DNA from: JBBEAM01 sp942491105
Lineage (GTDB): Bacteria; Pseudomonadota; Alphaproteobacteria; Kiloniellales; DSM-21159
Assembly: GCA_942491105.1 (NCBI GenBank)
Contig: CALNZX010000002.1
Span: forward strand, 409,145 to 473,144
Length of the DNA: 64,000 nt
Direction: 5' to 3'
Below are positions 1 through 8,406 of the stretch, piece after piece (within the stretch, counting starts at the first letter, position 1; each line of letters starts with the position of its first letter). Under the pieces are notes generated by a model. It was not told where the DNA came from, made no database searches, and saw only the letters and a program-made list of their open reading frames with translations. A program made the translations under genes and the position numbers.

Positions 1-818
1 ACCGAAACCAAACATGGCTATCCCGGGGGCACCGCCGCATCCACATACCAACTCGTTATTAATGATATTGCCATAGATTTGGGAGACGGACGAGACCCAG
101 GCCGCCTGACCAACCTAGCTTTAAGAACACCCTTAGTTCCGGCGATCGAATGACACTCGCCCTCGCTTTTTTCTTCGCTAATCTCGAAAACGACCGGGCA
201 GTGGCAGAAAAAACGGTTGTTTTTGACGACCCGTTTAACAGCCAGGATGCTTTTCGCCGCCGTCAGACTGTTCACGAAATTGCTAAGATCGCGCGAAGCT
301 GTGCTCAGGTGATCGTGTTGTCTCACGACGCTACCTTCCTCAAACAGGATTGGACAAGGCGCCTGCGGCTGAAAGAGATCCTTTAACGCTCACGGACCAT
401 CGTGCTCGAGATCGAAGATCATGCCGGTGGACCTCGAACGAGCCTGCCAAGGCCGCGAACCGCGACGGACATCGACGGCCTTCAAACCTATGTAACAATC
501 GGTGCAGGCAATTCTTTGGACCTCATCCGCAAGATTCGCGTCGTTTTGGAAACCCATTGCTGGACCACTTATCCAGCGTCGTTTCAAGCTGGTCAGGATT
601 GGTTAGGCGAAATTGTCAGAAAGATTCGTGAAGGAGGTGACCAACATCCTGCAACCAGTCCTCTATAACCCCCCTGGACCAGAATTAATGACTACACTAG
701 CCAGTATTACCACGGAGAGGATGTCGCCGACGCTACACCCGACCAGATGGTAGCCCCAGATGAATTGACTGGCTATGTTCGCCGTACACTAAGGCGAGTG
801 AATGCTTTGCCAGCTTAA
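1..818 (+). pseudogene. Decayed 3' end of an AAA_13-type ATPase gene
   Basis: This is the broken C-terminal part of a large SMC/Rad50-like AAA_13 ATPase (the class that includes RloC-type proteins). Read across frames it keeps the family hallmarks: an ABC-type signature LSSGDR (132-149), Walker B VVFDDP (216-233), H-loop VLSHD (315-329) and a tail ending NALPA before TAA at 816-818. It is disrupted in several places. The piece at 1-115 is in frame 1 while the signature and everything after it are in frame 3. TAA codons interrupt frame 3 at 384-386 and 666-668, and the frame wanders at about 390-470 and 655-685. The Walker A half would lie upstream of the window. Family assignment is from motif order recalled for AAA_13; the exact subfamily is uncertain. 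Confidence 0.75.
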
Positions 819-819
819 C

Positions 820-964
820 ATGGCGATGCACGGAATTGAGCCGTACCTCGGTCTATCAGCCGGAGAAGCAGGGGCTGCGTTTTCCGCAGGAGCCGGCCTT
901 CAACGCGCCGGGAGAGTTTTGGCTGCACCAGCAGAAGCACCTGGTCGCGGCTTGCCTCAGCTAG
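820..964 (+). pseudogene. 5' remnant of a second class II aldolase gene
   Basis: Bases 845-964 encode TSVYQPEKQGLRFPQEP and then a tail ending HLVAAC, closely matching the N-terminus of the intact class II aldolase at 1601-2422 (TSIYQPEQQGLRFPQEP ... HLVAAC). Similarity ends after HLVAAC and the frame stops at 962-964. Candidate ATGs at 820 and 826 are out of frame with it, so there is a further indel near 843. The differences from the intact copy are scattered substitutions, so this is a truncated diverged paralogue and not a fresh duplicate. Its end overlaps the stop codon of the opposite-strand DUF6512 gene. Confidence 0.75.
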
Positions 965-1503
965 TAGGCAATCCCCCGCATGCCCGACCGCTCCTCGATG
1001 AAGAGCCAGTGATCTGGCGGGAGGTAGGTGAGCGAGGCGTAGGCGATCACCTGCAGCAGCATCAGGAGTTGCCCGAGGCGCAGCAGGCCCCGGCTTGGCG
1101 CGCCGCGCAGGATCAGCAGGATCGCCAGGAGCTGACCGGCGAGGATCGCAAGGACGAAGGTGCCGATGTCGAGCACCAGGAGGTTCTTGCCGAGAATGGC
1201 GGTGTAGGACTGGAATACGGCGACGATCAGAACGGCGGTCAGCAGCAGGGTGACGCCCTTGATCGCCAGCCGCTCGCCGAGCCGAAGGCCCAGGGATCGG
1301 TGCGGCAGCAGCGCCCAGAGCAGGCCCGGCCAGAAGGCCAGTTTGAGGTGCTCCCAGATCGATTCGTTGACCGCGGCGACCAGGGCGAGGGGGCGCCAGC
1401 CGCCCGCCCAGTCGAAGACGAAATGCAGCGCCGATCCGGCCAGGATCATGAAGACCGCACCGGCCAGTTCCCAGGTCACGACGGCGCGCGTTCTTGAAGC
1501 CAT
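961..1503 (-). CDS. DUF6512 family membrane protein
   Basis: This 180-residue integral membrane protein has about five hydrophobic segments. Near its N-terminus is an ALHFVFDWAGG ... NESIWEHLKL block that I recognise as the DUF6512 signature (histidine plus NESIWEH). The function of the family is unknown. The ORF is open further upstream, but the ATG at 1503 is preferred because a GGGA element lies about 5 bases before it and the hydrophobic domain starts directly after it. The longer start would overlap the divergent aldolase gene. It stands alone, convergent with the aldolase remnant. Confidence 0.7.
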   Translation of the reverse strand: MASRTRAVVTWELAGAVFMILAGSALHFVFDWAGGWRPLALVAAVNESIWEHLKLAFWPGLLWALLPHRSLGLRLGERLAIKGVTLLLTAVLIVAVFQSYTAILGKNLLVLDIGTFVLAILAGQLLAILLILRGAPSRGLLRLGQLLMLLQVIAYASLTYLPPDHWLFIEERSGMRGIAY

Positions 1504-1600
1504 TTGTTCCCGTCCTCGAGTTGTCCTAGCTTTCTTTACCGCGCTGCGTCTGGCAATGGCGCCGCGCTCCCTTGCAGGATGAGATAGGTCAGAAGACACC

Positions 1601-2422
1601 ATGCCCAACTCCCCCTCCCTCGGAACCCGCACCTCGATCTACCAGCCGGAGCAGCAGGGGCTGCGTTTTCCGCAGGAACCGGCCTTCAACTCGCCGGAGG
1701 AACTGCGGCTGCACCGTAAGAAACACCTGGTCGCGGCCTGCCGGGCCTTCGCCGGCTGGGGCTTCGACTACGGCTTCGCCGGGCATCTGACGATCCGCGA
1801 TCCCGAGCATCCGGAGCTCTATTGGACCAACCCCATGGCGGTGCACTTCCGCGAGGTGCGGCTGTCCAACCTGATCCTGGTCGATCACGACGGCCAGGTG
1901 GTCGAGGGGGACTACGCGGTGAACAGGGCGGGCTTCGTGCTGCACGCCGCGGTCCACGCCGCCAACCCGGACATCCTGGCGATGTGCCACGCCCACACGC
2001 TCAACGGCACCGCCTTCGCCGCGCTGGGCAAGCCGCTGGCGCCGATCACCCAGGACGCCTGCGCCTTTTTCGAGGATCACGCGGTGATTACCGAGGAGGC
2101 CGGCAAGGTCGCGGTGGAGGACGGCGCCGGCCCGCGCGTCTGCGCCGCCTTCCAGGGGGTCAAGGCGGCGATCCATCAGAACCACGGCATCTTCTCGGCC
2201 AGCCGCCACTCGATCGACGCGGCGGCCTTCTGGTTCATGGCGCTGGAGCGCTGCTGCGGCCAGCAGCTGATGGTCGAGGCGACGGGGCAGACGCCGCGCG
2301 AGGTGCCGCCGGAGGCCGCCCGCTACAGCCGCGAGCACGTCGGCAGCGAGTACATCGGCTGGCTGCACTTCCAGCCGGTCTACGAGGAACTGGCCGCCCG
2401 CTGCCCGGAGATGTTCGGCTAG
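1601..2422 (+). CDS. Class II aldolase/adducin family protein
   Basis: This 273-residue cytosolic protein belongs to the class II aldolase/adducin fold (fuculose-phosphate aldolase type). Such enzymes use a divalent metal held by histidines for retro-aldol or decarboxylation reactions on small hydroxy acids or sugar phosphates. Visible motifs are the HAH metal pair in AMCHAHTLNG (about residues 128-137) and a later histidine pair in IHQNHGIF (about 192-199). The N-terminal extension before the domain is common in the bacterial adducin-like subgroup, whose substrates are mostly unknown. The ATG at 1601 begins 97 bases from the divergent DUF6512 start. A truncated paralogue lies 640 bases upstream. 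Confidence 0.85.
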   Translation: MPNSPSLGTRTSIYQPEQQGLRFPQEPAFNSPEELRLHRKKHLVAACRAFAGWGFDYGFAGHLTIRDPEHPELYWTNPMAVHFREVRLSNLILVDHDGQVVEGDYAVNRAGFVLHAAVHAANPDILAMCHAHTLNGTAFAALGKPLAPITQDACAFFEDHAVITEEAGKVAVEDGAGPRVCAAFQGVKAAIHQNHGIFSASRHSIDAAAFWFMALERCCGQQLMVEATGQTPREVPPEAARYSREHVGSEYIGWLHFQPVYEELAARCPEMFG

Positions 2423-2425
2423 GGT

Positions 2426-2908
2426 CTAGATCCAGCGCCGCGCGCGGCGCTTGTAGGCCAGGTAGGTCGCGCCGAACTTGCGCTCCAGATAGGCTTCCTC
2501 GGGCTCGATCGCGAACTTTTGCAGCAGCAGGGCGCAGAGCGGCGTCAGGAACAGAATCCAGAGGTTCCACAGCAGCAGCGCGAAGCCGAGGCAGCTCAGC
2601 ACCATCTGCAGGTACATGGGGTTGCGGGTGAAGCGGTAGGGGCCCTGGGTGACGATCTCCGGGGTCGGCTTCCAGGGCTCGGGGTTCTGGCCGGTTTGCT
2701 TGAACAGCCAGGCCGGCCAGACGACCAGGAGCAGCAGGCCGCCGAGGATGATCGCCCCGCCGAGGCCATAGCGCAGCGGCGCGGCCAGGGCGAAGCCCGG
2801 ATCGAGCGGCCAGAGCAGCTCCAGCCCGACCCCGCCCAGGACCGTCGCCAGGGGAACCCCCGGCGGAAAGAACCGCCTCACCGCGGCGTCGCCTTGCGCT
2901 GCGCCCAT
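2426..2908 (-). CDS. Isoprenylcysteine methyltransferase-like (ICMT/PEMT) membrane protein
   Basis: A 160-residue protein with about four membrane segments and the conserved C-terminal block GPYRFTRNPMYLQM, followed by an acidic EPEEAYLERKFG stretch. This is the signature of the ICMT/PEMT/NnrU-like family, in which the RNP and the EE pair help bind S-adenosylmethionine. Bacterial members methylate unknown lipids or isoprenoid-like substrates at the membrane. The start at 2908 is chosen over one ten codons upstream because GGGAGG sits 7 bases before it. The stop lies 3 bases from the end of the convergent aldolase gene. Confidence 0.8.
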   Translation of the reverse strand: MGAAQGDAAVRRFFPPGVPLATVLGGVGLELLWPLDPGFALAAPLRYGLGGAIILGGLLLLVVWPAWLFKQTGQNPEPWKPTPEIVTQGPYRFTRNPMYLQMVLSCLGFALLLWNLWILFLTPLCALLLQKFAIEPEEAYLERKFGATYLAYKRRARRWI

Positions 2909-2959
2909 CGTATCCTCCCAGGTGGAAATCCGCGCCAAGACTAACCCGGCGATGCAGGG

Positions 2960-4303
2960 CTAGTCCCCAATCATCCGCAGCGTCGCCTCGAAGCCGTCCT
3001 GGCGTCCGGAAGCGGGAGAATAGAGTTCCAGGCTGGCGCCGCCGCGCTGCGCGATGGCCTCGGCGATGGCCAGGCCGAGTCCGGCGCCGAGAGCCGTGGT
3101 CGCCGCGCCGCGGGCGAAGCGCCGCTTCAGGCCGCGCAGAGCCTCCGGCGGGACCGCCGGCCCGGCGTTGACGATCCGCAGCGCGCCGTCCTCGGCCAGC
3201 CGGATTTCAACCGGCGTGTCCTCGGGGCTGTGCTTCAGGGCGTTCTCGATCAGGTTGCGCAGCAGGATCGCGAAGGCGTCCGGGTCCATGCGGCCGGGCA
3301 GAGCGGGCGCGGCGGGCAGGCGCAGGCGCAGGCGCCCCCGGCCCTGGGGCTCGCGTTCCAGCTCCTCGAGGGTCAGGCGCAGCACCGGCAAGAGGTCGCG
3401 GGGCGCTCCGGCGGTCAGCGCGCCGCCCTCGGCGCGGGTTAATTGCAACAGTTTTTCGGCCATGCGCGTCAGGCGGCGCAGAGACTCTTCGATGCGCCGC
3501 GCCCGATCCCGCTGCGGGCCCTCGTCGGCTTCGGCGATCAGGCGTTGGGTCTGGGCCAAGGCGGCGGCGATCGGGGTGCGCAGCTCATGGGCGCTGTTCT
3601 CGGAGAAGCTGCGCTCGGCCTCGATCGCTCGGCGCAGACGCTCGAGCAGCCGGTCGACGGACTCCGCGATCGGTTCAAGCTCCTCGGGCAGGTCGTGCAG
3701 GCTCGCGCCGACCGGCGAGAGATCGGCCGCGCCGCGCGCCTCGATCCCGGCGCGCAGCCTGCGCACCGGTTGCATGCTTCTGCGCACCAGCCACCAGACT
3801 CCGAGCAGGCTCAAGGGAACCAGCAGCAGGAAGGGCAGAAGCAGGCTGAGCGCGGCCTCCGCGGCGGCTTCCCGGCGGTGCGCCAGGGGCTCGGCGACCT
3901 CGATCACGATGCCGCTGCCGGGGTCGACCTCGCCGTAGAGGCGGTGCGTGGCGGAGCTGCGGAAGCCCACAACCGGCTGCGGGGGAAAGCTATCGGGCAG
4001 CAACGCGTGCGATTGCAGCAGCAGCCCGCCATCGGCATCGCGCACCAGATAGGTCAGGTATTCCCCCTTGGGGTCGATGGCGGAGGACTCCAGCGGGTCG
4101 ATGCGGCGCCGGCCCTGCAGGGTTTCCGACGTGGCCAGGGATAACAGCCGCTGCGCGGTTTCCTGCAGCGCCGAATCGAAAGCCTCGTCGAGTTCGTGCC
4201 GGATGATGTAGCCGCCGCCGAGGGCGGCGGCCAGCCACACCAGCAGGACGCCGGCGGCAAGCCGCAGGCTGAGTTGACGTTGCAGACTGCCGCCGCGGCT
4301 CAT
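2960..4303 (-). CDS. Two-component sensor histidine kinase
   Basis: A 447-residue membrane sensor kinase. TM1 is at about 14-33 and TM2 at about 151-173, enclosing a periplasmic sensor of about 115 residues. Then come a HAMP-like linker, a dimerisation/phosphoacceptor box SENSAHELRTP with His239, an N-box NLIENALKHS and a G-box GAGLGLAIAEA. The ATG at 4303 overlaps the stop of the response-regulator gene (ATGA), so the two are translationally coupled; the open frame continues upstream only as an out-of-frame shadow of the regulator. The kinase presumably phosphorylates that regulator. The divergent PepSY and cytochrome b genes suggest a redox or envelope signal, which is inference. Confidence 0.92.
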   Translation of the reverse strand: MSRGGSLQRQLSLRLAAGVLLVWLAAALGGGYIIRHELDEAFDSALQETAQRLLSLATSETLQGRRRIDPLESSAIDPKGEYLTYLVRDADGGLLLQSHALLPDSFPPQPVVGFRSSATHRLYGEVDPGSGIVIEVAEPLAHRREAAAEAALSLLLPFLLLVPLSLLGVWWLVRRSMQPVRRLRAGIEARGAADLSPVGASLHDLPEELEPIAESVDRLLERLRRAIEAERSFSENSAHELRTPIAAALAQTQRLIAEADEGPQRDRARRIEESLRRLTRMAEKLLQLTRAEGGALTAGAPRDLLPVLRLTLEELEREPQGRGRLRLRLPAAPALPGRMDPDAFAILLRNLIENALKHSPEDTPVEIRLAEDGALRIVNAGPAVPPEALRGLKRRFARGAATTALGAGLGLAIAEAIAQRGGASLELYSPASGRQDGFEATLRMIGD

Positions 4304-4983
4304 GCCCGGGGTGATGCCTGGGACGATGTCTGGGCCAGGCGGTAGCCAAGGCCGCGCACGGTTTCGATCGCTTCGCGGCCGAGCTTCTTGCGCAGACGGC
4401 TGACATGCACCTCGATGGTGTTGCTCTCGATTTCGGCGTCGAAGGCGTAGAGCCGGTCCTCGAGATGGGCTTTGGAGACCACGGCGCCGGGCCGCTGTAT
4501 CAGAGCTTCGAGCAGCGCCCACTCGCGGGCCGTGATTTCGATCTGGCGGCCGTCACGGGTCAGGCGATGCGCCGCGAGATCGACCGCCAGCGCGCCGAAG
4601 TTGAGACGCGGGTTGGGGTTGCCGTTGTAGCGCCGGGCCACGGCGGCGATCCGGGCCGAGAGCTCCGAGAGATCGAAGGGCTTGACGAGGTAGTCGTCGG
4701 CCCCGCGATTCAGGCCGTCGATGCGGTCGGTGATCCGGTCGCGCGCGGTCAGAATGACCACCGGCGTGGCGTCGCCGGCCTCGCGCAGCTTGTCGAGCAG
4801 ATCGAGGCCCCGGCCATCGGGCAGTATCAGGTCGAGCAGGACCAGATCGTAGTCGAGGTTGCGCAGGCTCTCGCCGCCCTCGGCCAGACGCGTGAACCAG
4901 TCCACGGCATGTCCCTCGGCGGCGACATGCTCGCGCACCGCGCTGCCCAGGGCGTCATCGTCCTCGATCAACAGAATACGCAT
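4300..4983 (-). CDS. OmpR/PhoB-family response regulator
   Basis: A 227-residue DNA-binding regulator. The receiver domain (1-118) has the acidic pocket EDD at 7-9, the phosphoacceptor Asp51 in LLDLILPDG and Lys101 in VKPF. The winged-helix domain (about 128-220) has the recognition-helix pattern NTIEVHVSRLRKKLG and ends RGLGYRL. It is the first gene of a two-gene operon with the sensor kinase (4-base overlap). It is divergent from the PepSY-cytochrome b pair across 147 bases, the usual arrangement for a system that controls its neighbours. Closest relatives by feel are QseB/PmrA-type regulators. Confidence 0.93.
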   Translation of the reverse strand: MRILLIEDDDALGSAVREHVAAEGHAVDWFTRLAEGGESLRNLDYDLVLLDLILPDGRGLDLLDKLREAGDATPVVILTARDRITDRIDGLNRGADDYLVKPFDLSELSARIAAVARRYNGNPNPRLNFGALAVDLAAHRLTRDGRQIEITAREWALLEALIQRPGAVVSKAHLEDRLYAFDAEIESNTIEVHVSRLRKKLGREAIETVRGLGYRLAQTSSQASPRA

Positions 4984-5034
4984 CGTTCCTTAGTGTCCTC
5001 GGCCTGCTTTGCTCCTCCGCAAGCCTAGCGTGCC

Positions 5035-5087
5035 CAGCTTACACCAGCCTGACCGAGAAAATTTCTTCCTGTCAGCTTGCCGTAAGC
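5035..5087. promoter_or_regulatory. Candidate binding sites of the adjacent response regulator
   Basis: In the 147-base divergent gap, CAGCTTAC (5035-5042) recurs as CAGCTTGC (5073-5080), followed by its inverted half GTAAGC (5082-5087). Repeated half-sites between a regulator gene and the divergent PepSY gene fit OmpR-family operators. No experimental or family consensus is claimed. Confidence 0.3.
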
Positions 5088-5130
5088 CGGTGCTGCGACG
5101 ATCCGGACATCGCAATCAAGGAGCACGCAT

Positions 5131-5403
5131 ATGAAAAACACTCTCTTCGCCGCCATCCTGGCTGGTCTTACGCTCTCTGCTTCCCTCGCCACCGCCAACG
5201 AAGGCTGCAGCGCGCCCGCCGTTGAATGGCAATCCGTCGAGGCGCTGAAAAGCAAGCTGGAAGGCGCCGGTTGGACGGTCAAGCGGATCAAGACCGAAGA
5301 CGGATGCTACGAGGCCTACGCCACCGACGAGCAGCAGCACCGCGTCGAGGCCTACTTCGACCCCAAGACCCTGGCCATGGTCAAGATGAAGCGCGAGGAC
5401 TGA
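5131..5403 (+). CDS. PepSY-domain periplasmic protein
   Basis: A 90-residue secreted protein. A signal peptide (about 1-22, cut after an Ala-rich TANA-like site) precedes one small PepSY-like domain. It has a helix (VEALKSKLEGAGW) and then strands carrying KTEDGCYEAYATD and VEAYFDPKTL, with two or three cysteines that could form a disulfide. Many stand-alone PepSY proteins sit beside cytochrome b561 genes and two-component systems; their proposed roles are inhibition or sensing in the periplasm. AAGGAG lies 9 bases before the ATG. The cytochrome b gene starts one base after the stop (TGAGATG), so they form an operon. Confidence 0.85.
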   Translation: MKNTLFAAILAGLTLSASLATANEGCSAPAVEWQSVEALKSKLEGAGWTVKRIKTEDGCYEAYATDEQQHRVEAYFDPKTLAMVKMKRED

Positions 5404-5404
5404 G

Positions 5405-5947
5405 ATGAGCGGGGCGACGATCAAGGTCTGGGATCCGCTTCTCCGGCTTTTCCACTGGAGCCTGGCGGCGAGTTTCCTCGTCGCCTGGGTGAGCGCGGAT
5501 GCTTGGGACGATCTGCATATCTGGGCCGGCTACGCGGCGGCCGGGCTGATCGCATTTCGTCTGCTGTGGGGTTTGATCGGCCCGCGCTATGCACGTTTCC
5601 GCCAATTCCTGCGGGAGCCCGGCAGCGTGCTGCGGTTTCTCGGCGCCATGCTCCGGGGCAGGGAGGCGCGCTACATCGGCCATAACCCCGCCGGCGCGGC
5701 AATGATCCTCGGCCTGCTCCTGGTGATGACCGCAACGGCCCTGACCGGCTGGATGTACACCACCGAAGCCTTCTGGGGCGTCGCTTGGGTCGAGGATGTC
5801 CACGAAGCGCTGGCCAACCTCCTGCTGGCGATGGTTCTGCTGCATATCGCAGGGGTGATCCTCGCCAGCCTGCGGCACCGCGAGAATCTGGTCGCTGCGA
5901 TGGTGACGGGCAGAAAGAAGGCCCCGCGGGCTGGCGACATTTCCTAG
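5405..5947 (+). CDS. Cytochrome b561-type di-heme membrane protein
   Basis: A 180-residue protein with four membrane helices of the cytochrome b/b6 or Ni-hydrogenase b-type fold. Candidate heme ligands are the histidine in RLFHWSL (about 17), the one in DLHIWAGY (about 38), and paired histidines in VEDVHEALAN and VLLHIAGV in the last two helices. Such proteins move electrons across the inner membrane to periplasmic partners. It is coupled to the PepSY gene (1-base gap) and divergent from the two-component system. A terminator-like hairpin follows at 6002-6033, so the operon probably ends here. Confidence 0.88.
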   Translation: MSGATIKVWDPLLRLFHWSLAASFLVAWVSADAWDDLHIWAGYAAAGLIAFRLLWGLIGPRYARFRQFLREPGSVLRFLGAMLRGREARYIGHNPAGAAMILGLLLVMTATALTGWMYTTEAFWGVAWVEDVHEALANLLLAMVLLHIAGVILASLRHRENLVAAMVTGRKKAPRAGDIS

Positions 5948-6001
5948 CGGCAGTCTGGTTTTCCAGGCTCCGCGAGCGGCTGTCCCCCCAGCCGCCCAAA
6001 G

Positions 6002-6033
6002 GGGCCGGGATCAGGTCTTTCCTGTCCCGGCCC
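6002..6033 (+). terminator. Hairpin after the PepSY-cytochrome b operon
   Basis: GGGCCGGGA (6002-6010) pairs with TCCCGGCCC (6025-6033). CAGG (6012-6015) and CCTG (6021-6024) extend the stem around a five-base TCTTT loop, with one bulged T. Only a weak T-rich stretch follows, so termination efficiency is uncertain. Confidence 0.6.
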
Positions 6034-6171
6034 GCTTTGTCTCCGTTACAGCGAAGAGAGATGCGGTGAATGCACTGTGGGCGCGCAATCGCCGCCAGCA
6101 GGGCATTCGGTGCTTGCCAGGACGGGTCTGCTGGGAAATTCTGCGGGCCTCTGCCCAGGCTCCGGAGACTC

Positions 6172-8406
6172 ATGGCTTTACTGGAAAACCCCCGTTTCGA
6201 CCGTTCGAGCGGTCCGACGCTGCTGAGCCGCAAGGCAGCGGTGCGCCTGCATGGCGAGCTGAGCGATGCCGAGGGCCTGGTCGCGGCCTGGCCGTCCCTG
6301 CGGGAACGGCTGCAGGCGGTGCTGCGCGCCGTCGCGATTCAGGACCTGCCGGGCCATGGTGATTCGGGTCAGGATGTATCGGGTCAGGGCTGGGCCGCGC
6401 CCGATCTCTCCGCCTTCGCGCAGCTGCCCCCCGCGATCTCCCTGGAAACCGCGAGCGAGGAGATCGGCCGTCTGCTCGCCGCGACCGCGGTCACCCTGCT
6501 CTATGCCGCGCGGGCGCCACGCGGGGCCTGGGGAACGGCCAAGGCCTCGCCGCCGCGGTTTTTCGCCTACTGGGACGACTGGATGTATGGCGTGGGAACG
6601 GCCGCCGCCGAGGGCAGCCTGGCCTTGATCGAGGCCGCCTACGCCGCTTCGGGGAAGTCCTCTCCGGAAAAGGCCGCGCTGGAGGAGGCTGCGATCACCG
6701 CCCTGGAAAAGCTGCGCGCGGCCCGCGTCGACGGCTTTATCTATCCCATGGTGCGCGCCGCCGAGGCGCGGGGAATCCCCTGGCGCCTGCTGGTCCGCAG
6801 GGATCTCGTCGTGGTCTATGGCCAGGGCCGGAAGCAGCGCTGGGTTCGCTCGACCCTGAGCGATGTCCAGAGCTACGCCAGCGTCTACATCACCCTGCGC
6901 AAGGATTTGACCAGCAAGCTGCTGGCCCAGGCCGGATTCCCGGTGCCCGAGCATCGCCTGGTCAAGAGCCGGGAGGAAGCCGCCGCCGCCGCCGGGGCGC
7001 TGCCCCATCCCCTGGTCGTCAAACCCTGCAACGGATCGCGCGCCGAGAACGTCACGCTGTGGCTGGACAGCGCCGAGAAGGTCGCCGCCGCCTACGATGC
7101 CTGCGGCCCCGAGGGCACCCCTGTCCTGGTCGAGTGCCAGGCCATGGGCGAGCCCTACCGCATCACGGTGTTCGGCGGCCGCGCCATCGCCGCGGGCCGG
7201 CATTCCATACCCTCGGTGATCGGCGACGGCGTCTCGACCATCGAACAGCTGATGGCGGCCTGGGACCGGCGCAGTGAACTGCCGGTACGCGACGGCTATG
7301 CCCGCTATTACCCGATCGACCGCGCGTACTACGCGCAACAGATGCAGCGGCGTCTCCGGGAGCAGGGACTGAGCTTGAACGCCGTGGTCGAAGCGGGGCG
7401 CGAGGTGCTGCTCGGCTATGTGCCGAAACGCGATGGCGGCGGTCTCTATATCGACCTGACCGACCGCATCCATCCCGGCTTGATGCGCATGGCCGAGGAG
7501 ATCGCCAAGGTGATCGGCAGCCCGACCTTGGGGGTCGATATCATCACCACGGACGTCACCCGGGCGCCGGGCGAAGTGCCCCTGGCGGTCAACGAGGTCA
7601 ATTCCTCGCCCAGCCCGCGCGCCCAGGAGCAAGCCGATCCGCCGCGCCGGATCGCCGCCGAGTCCCTGGCGCATGTCTTTCCCGAGACCGGAGGCAAGAG
7701 CGAGAAGGGCGGCGATGCCGGGCGGATTCCGATCGCCGCCTTCTACGAATTCCCGGACACGGCGGCGCTGGATATCCTGGAAAGCCTGCTGGCGCGGGCC
7801 GGCTGGACAGCGGGTGTCGCCGGGCCTCAAAGCGCGCGGATCGCCGGCTATGCGCTGCGCCCCGCAGGGGCCGGCGCCAGCCATCCCGGCATGGCGGTGC
7901 TGCGCGACCGCCGTCCCGACGCAGGGTTGTTCGGGATTGAACTCAAGGATCTCAGCCGCCGTGGCCTGCCCAGCGATCACGCCGATGTCGTCGCCCTGCC
8001 GCCGGGGGCGCTGGCGGGCAAGGCCGCGCTGCTGCGCCCGGCCGTCCGCGCGCTGGCGGCCCTGCCGGGGCGGCTGCTGCTGACCGCGCCGGGCGAAGCC
8101 CCTGCCTGGCTGCGCGAGGCCGCTGGCCAGCGCCGCTGGATCGCCGTCGCCGAGGCGGGTTCGCCGCCCCCCGCGCGGCCCGAAGGCGGCGAGCTGCTAT
8201 GCTGCGAAAGGGACAGCGATGGGCGGACACGCGCCCTGCTCCACGGCAAGGACAGCAGCGATGTGCTGAGCGACCGTCTCGAGGAGGGGCGCAGGGATCA
8301 GGAGCTTTGGGCGCTGGCGGCGCTGCTCGGTTTCGGCTTCGCGCCCGAAGAAGTGCGCCGCCTGACGTTGCGCAGCGGGGAGGCACGGCATGACCTTAGT
8401 GCCTGA
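6172..8406 (+). CDS. Cyanophycin-synthetase-like ATP-grasp ligase 1 with vestigial Mur-ligase domain
   Basis: A 744-residue protein laid out like cyanophycin synthetase (CphA). Residues 1-240 match the CphA N-terminal region, including ARGIPWRLL and a YGQGRKQRW block. An ATP-grasp domain runs about 243-500 with LVVKPCNGSR, LVECQAMGEPYRI, SVIGDGVSTIEQL, LGVDIITTD and metal-binding NEVNSSPSP. From about 518 the chain resembles the start of the CphA Mur-ligase domain (RIPIAAF ... GIELKDLSRRGL), but where CphA has the P-loop GTNGKTTT this protein has no glycines or lysine, and the domain is cut short. CphA2 enzymes share that loss and polymerise beta-aspartyl-arginine; whether this one does is unknown. 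The ATG at 6172 has GGAG 8 bases upstream. First gene of a coupled three-gene operon. Confidence 0.85.
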   Translation: MALLENPRFDRSSGPTLLSRKAAVRLHGELSDAEGLVAAWPSLRERLQAVLRAVAIQDLPGHGDSGQDVSGQGWAAPDLSAFAQLPPAISLETASEEIGRLLAATAVTLLYAARAPRGAWGTAKASPPRFFAYWDDWMYGVGTAAAEGSLALIEAAYAASGKSSPEKAALEEAAITALEKLRAARVDGFIYPMVRAAEARGIPWRLLVRRDLVVVYGQGRKQRWVRSTLSDVQSYASVYITLRKDLTSKLLAQAGFPVPEHRLVKSREEAAAAAGALPHPLVVKPCNGSRAENVTLWLDSAEKVAAAYDACGPEGTPVLVECQAMGEPYRITVFGGRAIAAGRHSIPSVIGDGVSTIEQLMAAWDRRSELPVRDGYARYYPIDRAYYAQQMQRRLREQGLSLNAVVEAGREVLLGYVPKRDGGGLYIDLTDRIHPGLMRMAEEIAKVIGSPTLGVDIITTDVTRAPGEVPLAVNEVNSSPSPRAQEQADPPRRIAAESLAHVFPETGGKSEKGGDAGRIPIAAFYEFPDTAALDILESLLARAGWTAGVAGPQSARIAGYALRPAGAGASHPGMAVLRDRRPDAGLFGIELKDLSRRGLPSDHADVVALPPGALAGKAALLRPAVRALAALPGRLLLTAPGEAPAWLREAAGQRRWIAVAEAGSPPPARPEGGELLCCERDSDGRTRALLHGKDSSDVLSDRLEEGRRDQELWALAALLGFGFAPEEVRRLTLRSGEARHDLSA

